In this document: piece after piece, positions 14,543 through 17,057 of the stretch
Layout of the letters: each line of letters starts with the position of its first letter
Numbering within the stretch: position 1 is the stretch's first letter
Source of the DNA: CAZPAH01 sp964584495
GTDB lineage: Bacteria; Krumholzibacteriota; Krumholzibacteriia; Krumholzibacteriales; Krumholzibacteriaceae
Length of the DNA stretch: 17,057 nt
Direction of reading: 5' to 3'
NCBI GenBank assembly: GCA_964584495.1
Contig: CAZPAH010000057.1
Coordinates: 1 to 17,057, forward strand
The notes under the pieces: model-generated
Database searches by the model: none
Seen by the model: the letters and a program-made list of their open reading frames with translations, nothing else
What the model was told of the DNA's origin: nothing
Made by a program: the position numbers and the translations under genes

Positions 14543-15241
14543 TCAGTTCCGCGGAACGACCAGGAGGCGTTCCTCTGAATCCAGGCCTGTTTGAAGATTC
14601 GGAGGTATGTGTCCGACGTCGCCAAACAAAAGTAGCTTCATTGTTCCGTCTGAATTAACACGAACAACCGTAAGACTGCAATTCCCGATCGACATTCCCA
14701 GCCAAGAAAGAGAATCTACACCGAGTGCACGCGTGACAAAGTAACGAATAACGTTACCGTGGCATACCAAGACTTCGTGTCGGGGCCCTACCGACGATGG
14801 CACAAAGAACTTTTCAAATGCCGCTTCTAGTTGCTCCTGACAGGCTACTAATTCTGCGGGGTCGCAATCCGCCATGATGTCCTCTCGCCACGTCGGTGGA
14901 GTACATTCGGCCAGCAGTTTCGATTCAATCACTTCAAGACTGCCGAACTCCTGGCCGATCACCAGCGCAGTCTCATGCGCTCTAGTAAATGTGCTTGAAT
15001 AAATGGCCGATATACTTACAGGGAGCGATCTAAGGCGATTCCCTACTAGACGAGCCTGCGCAATACCCAAGGGCAGCAGGCCCTTTCCAACCTCGGGATC
15101 GCGCATATCGTGATAGTCGTAGAATCCATGCCGGATCAGGTACAGCGTTCGGGATTCCTGCTCGGCTTCCGCTCCTGATGCTGCGATGCCGGCCGTGAGT
15201 ATCAATGTCACCATAAGCGGTATCAATTTGATTCTCAACAC
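14543..15241 (-). CDS. Exported histidine phosphatase (phosphoglycerate mutase-like)
   Basis: The 232-residue enzyme belongs to the histidine phosphatase superfamily, branch 1. Catalytic features are intact: RHG at residues 37-39 (His38 forms the phosphohistidine), STFTRAHETA with Arg87, ECTPP with Glu112 as likely proton donor, and CHGNVIR with His161. A signal peptide (MLRIKLIPLMVTLILTAGIA, then ASGAEA) places it in the periplasm or outside. The profile is closest to PGAM5/SixA-like phosphatases; the substrate is unknown. The start is the GTG at 15241, 5 bases after a perfect AAGGAGG, which also makes the signal peptide begin correctly. The frame is open upstream to 15373 but that stretch overlaps the cyclophilin remnant. 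Confidence 0.88.
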   Translation of the reverse strand: MLRIKLIPLMVTLILTAGIAASGAEAEQESRTLYLIRHGFYDYHDMRDPEVGKGLLPLGIAQARLVGNRLRSLPVSISAIYSSTFTRAHETALVIGQEFGSLEVIESKLLAECTPPTWREDIMADCDPAELVACQEQLEAAFEKFFVPSSVGPRHEVLVCHGNVIRYFVTRALGVDSLSWLGMSIGNCSLTVVRVNSDGTMKLLLFGDVGHIPPNLQTGLDSEERLLVVPRN

Positions 15242-15246
15242 TTCAA

Positions 15247-15253
15247 CCTCCTT
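15247..15253 (-). promoter_or_regulatory. Shine-Dalgarno that decides the GTG start of the phosphatase
   Basis: AAGGAGG on the minus strand stands 5 bases before GTG 15239-15241 (8 before the following TTG). No ribosome binding site is seen before the upstream ATG candidates, so the signal peptide begins MLRIKL. Confidence 0.6.
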
Positions 15254-15344
15254 GAATCTCTTGACGTACCCAACATCTCTCATATCACCCGCGAGCGACA
15301 GGTTGGTGCTGCCCTTGCCACGGCCAGGTCTCACATTTTCTAAT

Positions 15345-15560
15345 TCAATTGATACGTCGCGCTGATAATACAATCACTGGTGTCACCGGGACATTTTGCA
15401 AAGTCAGTCCATCCTGCGTATGCTGTGTCGATGTCGGAACAGCCCCTATCGCATCGACAATATCCATTCCCTCTTTCACTCGGCCGAATACCGCGTATCC
15501 AATTCCATTATGACAATCATGTTTGTCGAGAGCCGTGTTGTCCACCAAATTGACGAAAAA
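15345..15560 (-). pseudogene. C-terminal fragment of a cyclophilin-type prolyl isomerase
   Basis: The frame reads FFVNLVDNTALDKHD, then NGIGYAVFGRVKEGMDIVDA and ends VTPVIVLSARRIN. These are the second half and the end of a cyclophilin (peptidyl-prolyl cis-trans isomerase): the FF.N..DN...LD core motif, the FG.V..GM..VD motif and the final strand. The first half, with the catalytic Arg (F-H-R) and the GTG..G segment, is missing; upstream of FFVN the similarity stops and a TGA follows at 15600-15602. Any start codon would be a TTG inside the core. Such a product would not fold as a cyclophilin, so it is a 5'-deleted remnant lying just before the histidine phosphatase. Confidence 0.72.
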
Positions 15561-15641
15561 GAGACCGAAAAAGGGAAATTCGACAGCTACAATAAGCGGT
15601 CAGGCTGTCAATCTAAAAATGGCCAGAAAAACCCGTTTGCA

Positions 15642-15827
15642 TCAAGCACCCTGCCAATGAAATGCCGATTCCATCCCCATGGACTTCAGCGTTTCGTTGA
15701 GTTTAAGCTCCGTTGAAATTTGAAATCTCGGCAACCTGATATAAACCCATTCGGTCTCCATCGAATCGTAAACCGAAGAAATGAATTTTCCGTTTAAAGA
15801 ATTCTCTAAAGAGGTCGAGTTCCTCAC
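15642..15827 (-). pseudogene. Internal fragment of a serpin
   Basis: The frame contains EWVYIRLPRFQISTELKLNE followed by TLKSMGMESAF, which is the highly recognisable serpin strand-helix segment (V-Y-L-P-R-F-K-I....L...L..LGM..AF). The stop comes directly after, before the reactive-centre loop and the serpin signature, and the N-terminal two-thirds are absent, so this is a small internal piece of a protease inhibitor of about 400 residues. After the stop, another frame reads MQTGFSGHF, which resembles the following serpin segment (..ADFSG..), suggesting a frameshift. Serpins are scattered in bacteria and often acquired by transfer. The source gene is not in the window. Confidence 0.6.
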
Positions 15828-15851
15828 GTAAGGGTAACCTGGCGAACTCGA
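15815..15851. repeat. 8-bp perfect inverted repeat
   Basis: TCGAGTTC (15815-15822) and GAACTCGA (15844-15851) are perfect inverted copies separated by 21 bases. It lies at the 5' broken end of the serpin fragment, between it and the 55-residue membrane protein. It could be a hairpin in RNA, an operator, or a mark of the event that truncated the serpin. Confidence 0.4.
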
Positions 15852-15891
15852 TGTGAGTTTTAGGCAACCAACCGGTGCCGCTGCTCTCAGC

Positions 15892-16059
15892 TTACGGGTT
15901 CTTCAGGAATCTCAAATAGAAGGCTGCAAACACCAAGACAATGCCGATGTTCGCTATCAGCCGTTCCCAGAATCGATTCCTAAAGAAAAGTATATCTACA
16001 CTTACGACGACGGCTATCATCACCGCAATGCAAAGCCCGACAAAGATGTTTTTTATCAT
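15892..16059 (-). CDS. 55-residue membrane protein
   Basis: From ATG 16059 the minus strand encodes 55 residues: a basic start (MIKN) followed by a hydrophobic helix (IFVGLCIAVMIAVVVSVDIL), a short polar loop (FRNRFWER) and a second helix (LIANIGIVLVFAAFYLRFL) ending KNP. Both ends should be cytoplasmic. GGGTGA lies 6 bases before the ATG. The clean two-helix pattern with charged flanks supports a real gene, although no family is recognised. It lies between the DUF1287 gene and the serpin remnant, on the same strand as both. Its layout is like that of the small membrane protein at 8880-9068, without visible sequence similarity. Confidence 0.55.
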   Translation of the reverse strand: MIKNIFVGLCIAVMIAVVVSVDILFFRNRFWERLIANIGIVLVFAAFYLRFLKNP

Positions 16060-16121
16060 TTCAATCACCCGTCAGGACATAGCATACGAGAATCCTAGAC
16101 TTGCCACCATCCTAAACCACC

Positions 16122-16709
16122 TCACTCAAAGTATCGATAATGTCCGGTGATCGGATATCTGAAGAGCATGTCCTCAACCTCCGGACCTCGGCCGATATTG
16201 TGCACAATCAACGGCCGCTCGCCTTCATGCGAAAGCTTATTCGTCACAATGCCTATGTGGGGTACATTACCGGGCAATACCCAGGTCACCAGATCGCCTT
16301 CGGAGTAGTCGTTAGGATCGGTGCTCGCGCCAAGCACCGACCCATGCCGTTGAAAGAACGTCTGGAGATTCGGAACCCGTCTGTGGTCGATATTGGGGTC
16401 GGGGCGGGATAATCCCCAAATAGTCGGATACTCGTAAAAAGCCGTCGACATGTCCTCGTGAACTCTCTTCTGCAGATCGATTCCGATGGCACGATAGGCT
16501 CGAACAATCAGGTCGGTACACACGCCGATGCTGTCCGGGACATCGCCATTCGGATACCCAATCGCCCGATAGGATCCGTCGTAGACCACTCGGCACTTTG
16601 TGCGTTGGATTGCCGCTTCAATTAGTCGCCTGCCCGGCTGCAGAGCCGGCTGCTGCGCGAACACCGCACCGGCGGTAAAGACCAGTATTATTACGAGGAC
16701 GCGTTTCAC
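16122..16709 (-). CDS. Exported DUF1287-family protein
   Basis: The 195-residue product has a Sec signal peptide (MKRVLVIILVFTAGAVFA, cleaved near QQP) and one DUF1287 domain, as in E. coli YijF. Conserved motifs are GVCTDLIVRAYR (residues 62-73), WGLSRPDPNIDHRRVPNL (98-115), DYSEGDLVTW, PHIGIV (150-155) and LIVHNIGRGP (167-176). The order Cys64, His151, His170 is the layout of a papain-like NlpC/P60 active site, so a cell-wall amidase or peptidase is a fair inference; the family has no firmly proven activity that I know of. It starts with GTG, preceded by GAGGAG. The gene looks complete and is followed by the 55-residue membrane protein. Confidence 0.9.
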   Translation of the reverse strand: MKRVLVIILVFTAGAVFAQQPALQPGRRLIEAAIQRTKCRVVYDGSYRAIGYPNGDVPDSIGVCTDLIVRAYRAIGIDLQKRVHEDMSTAFYEYPTIWGLSRPDPNIDHRRVPNLQTFFQRHGSVLGASTDPNDYSEGDLVTWVLPGNVPHIGIVTNKLSHEGERPLIVHNIGRGPEVEDMLFRYPITGHYRYFE

Positions 16710-16824
16710 ATTCTCCTCAATCTCTGACCCGTCTAATCCGTCAGTAGGGGTGGCTCAAGAATCGGGATTCAGAGCCGCCGGTAGATACAAAATAACTCTT
16801 GCCGGAGGAGTACGGATACGGTAG

Positions 16825-17057
16825 TCAGGGTGCGAACATCTCAGCTATAATCGACAATACCTTCCCTGCTGTTCGTTTATCCAATTTCCCGAGTTTCTTG
16901 ACTAAACGGGCTTTGTCTATAGTCCGTATTTGATCCAACACTACTTGTCCATTTTTGCCTTTGAATCGACATGATATTCTTGTTGGATAGCTTTGCCCCT
17001 TTGTAGTCATGGGAGCTACTATCGCAGTTTGTATATTATGGTTCATCTCATCTGGTG
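16825..17057 (-). CDS. mazF: MazF/PemK-type toxin, 5' end outside the window
   Basis: This is the C-terminal 77 residues of a MazF/PemK endoribonuclease, the toxin of a type II toxin-antitoxin pair that cuts mRNA at short sequence motifs. The frame reads PDEMNHNIQTAIVAPMTTKG, then YPTRISCRFKGKNGQVVLDQ and IRTIDKARLVKKLGKL, which are the typical strands and final helices, including the conserved T/S and Q-I-R-T-I/V-D segment. The reading frame runs through the window edge without a start (the ATG at 17046 is internal), so the beginning, with the catalytic Arg-x-x-x region, and the expected MazE antitoxin gene must lie beyond it. The stop is at 16825-16827. The 115 bases between it and the DUF1287 gene hold nothing I can identify. 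Confidence 0.85.
   Translation of the reverse strand, partial: PDEMNHNIQTAIVAPMTTKGQSYPTRISCRFKGKNGQVVLDQIRTIDKARLVKKLGKLDKRTAGKVLSIIAEMFAP

Noticed and set aside
15853..16150. Two overlapping plus-strand frames of 69 and 81 codons
   Set aside because: They lie opposite the 55-residue membrane protein and the end of the DUF1287 gene, lack ribosome binding sites and show no domain.
5547..17057. Integron-like cassette array with attC sites
   Set aside because: The many small unrelated genes on one strand recall a cassette array, but I found no recurring attC core (RYYYAAC/GTTRRRY pairs) between genes and no integrase; the structures at 14468-14511 and 11103-11131 do not share a common core.

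Overview
The window comes from the chromosome of a Gram-negative-type bacterium of middling G+C content. Evidence for an outer membrane is the two lipobox signal peptides (M3 peptidase, lipocalin-like protein), several Sec signal peptides and the C-terminal piece of an apparent outer-membrane beta-barrel. The lipoprotein form of Dcp and the many small secreted proteins suit an uncultured lineage around the Bacteroidota/FCB group. This is inference: no rRNA or other taxonomic marker is present. There are no tRNAs, CRISPR arrays or recognisable insertion sequences.

Layout. Almost everything is on the minus strand; only two genes, both secreted proteins of unknown function (3982-5223 and 7156-7836), are on the plus strand. 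Positions 1-3820 hold a lipoprotein M3 dipeptidyl carboxypeptidase (dcp), a manganese exporter (mntP) and a ZIP-family metal importer. The last two are neighbours and probably co-transcribed, which suggests a divalent-metal balance unit. Position 3982 starts a 413-residue exported protein built from three copies of a beta-rich repeat.

From 5238 to 11047 lie small accessory genes: a GNAT acetyltransferase, a YdeI/OmdA protein and a mini membrane protein (one short operon), an ICMT-like methyltransferase, a GIY-YIG protein, a lipocalin-like lipoprotein and a CPBP membrane protease. From 11138 to 13856 there is a 9-Cys mini protein, a large polytopic membrane protein, a CPxC zinc ribbon and a stand-alone ferritin-like protein resembling encapsulated ferritins. 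From 13956 to the end come a histidine phosphatase, a tiny membrane protein, a DUF1287 protein and the 3' part of a MazF/PemK toxin cut by the window edge.

The most distinctive feature is a set of broken genes. Five fragments each look like part of a much larger gene: the C-terminal domain of an SLC12-like transporter (5238-5525, with an in-frame stop), the end of an outer-membrane barrel (7869-8192), the end of a beta-lactamase-fold serine hydrolase with TPRs (13956-14468), the end of a cyclophilin (15345-15560) and an internal piece of a serpin (15642-15827). Four of the five keep the 3' end and lack the 5' part. The region therefore looks like an accessory stretch with repeated gene loss. 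I found no convincing new multi-gene defence or biosynthetic system. The best leads for new biology are the triple-repeat secreted protein, the orphan ferritin-like protein with its Cys-rich neighbours, and the mechanism behind the 3'-end remnants.
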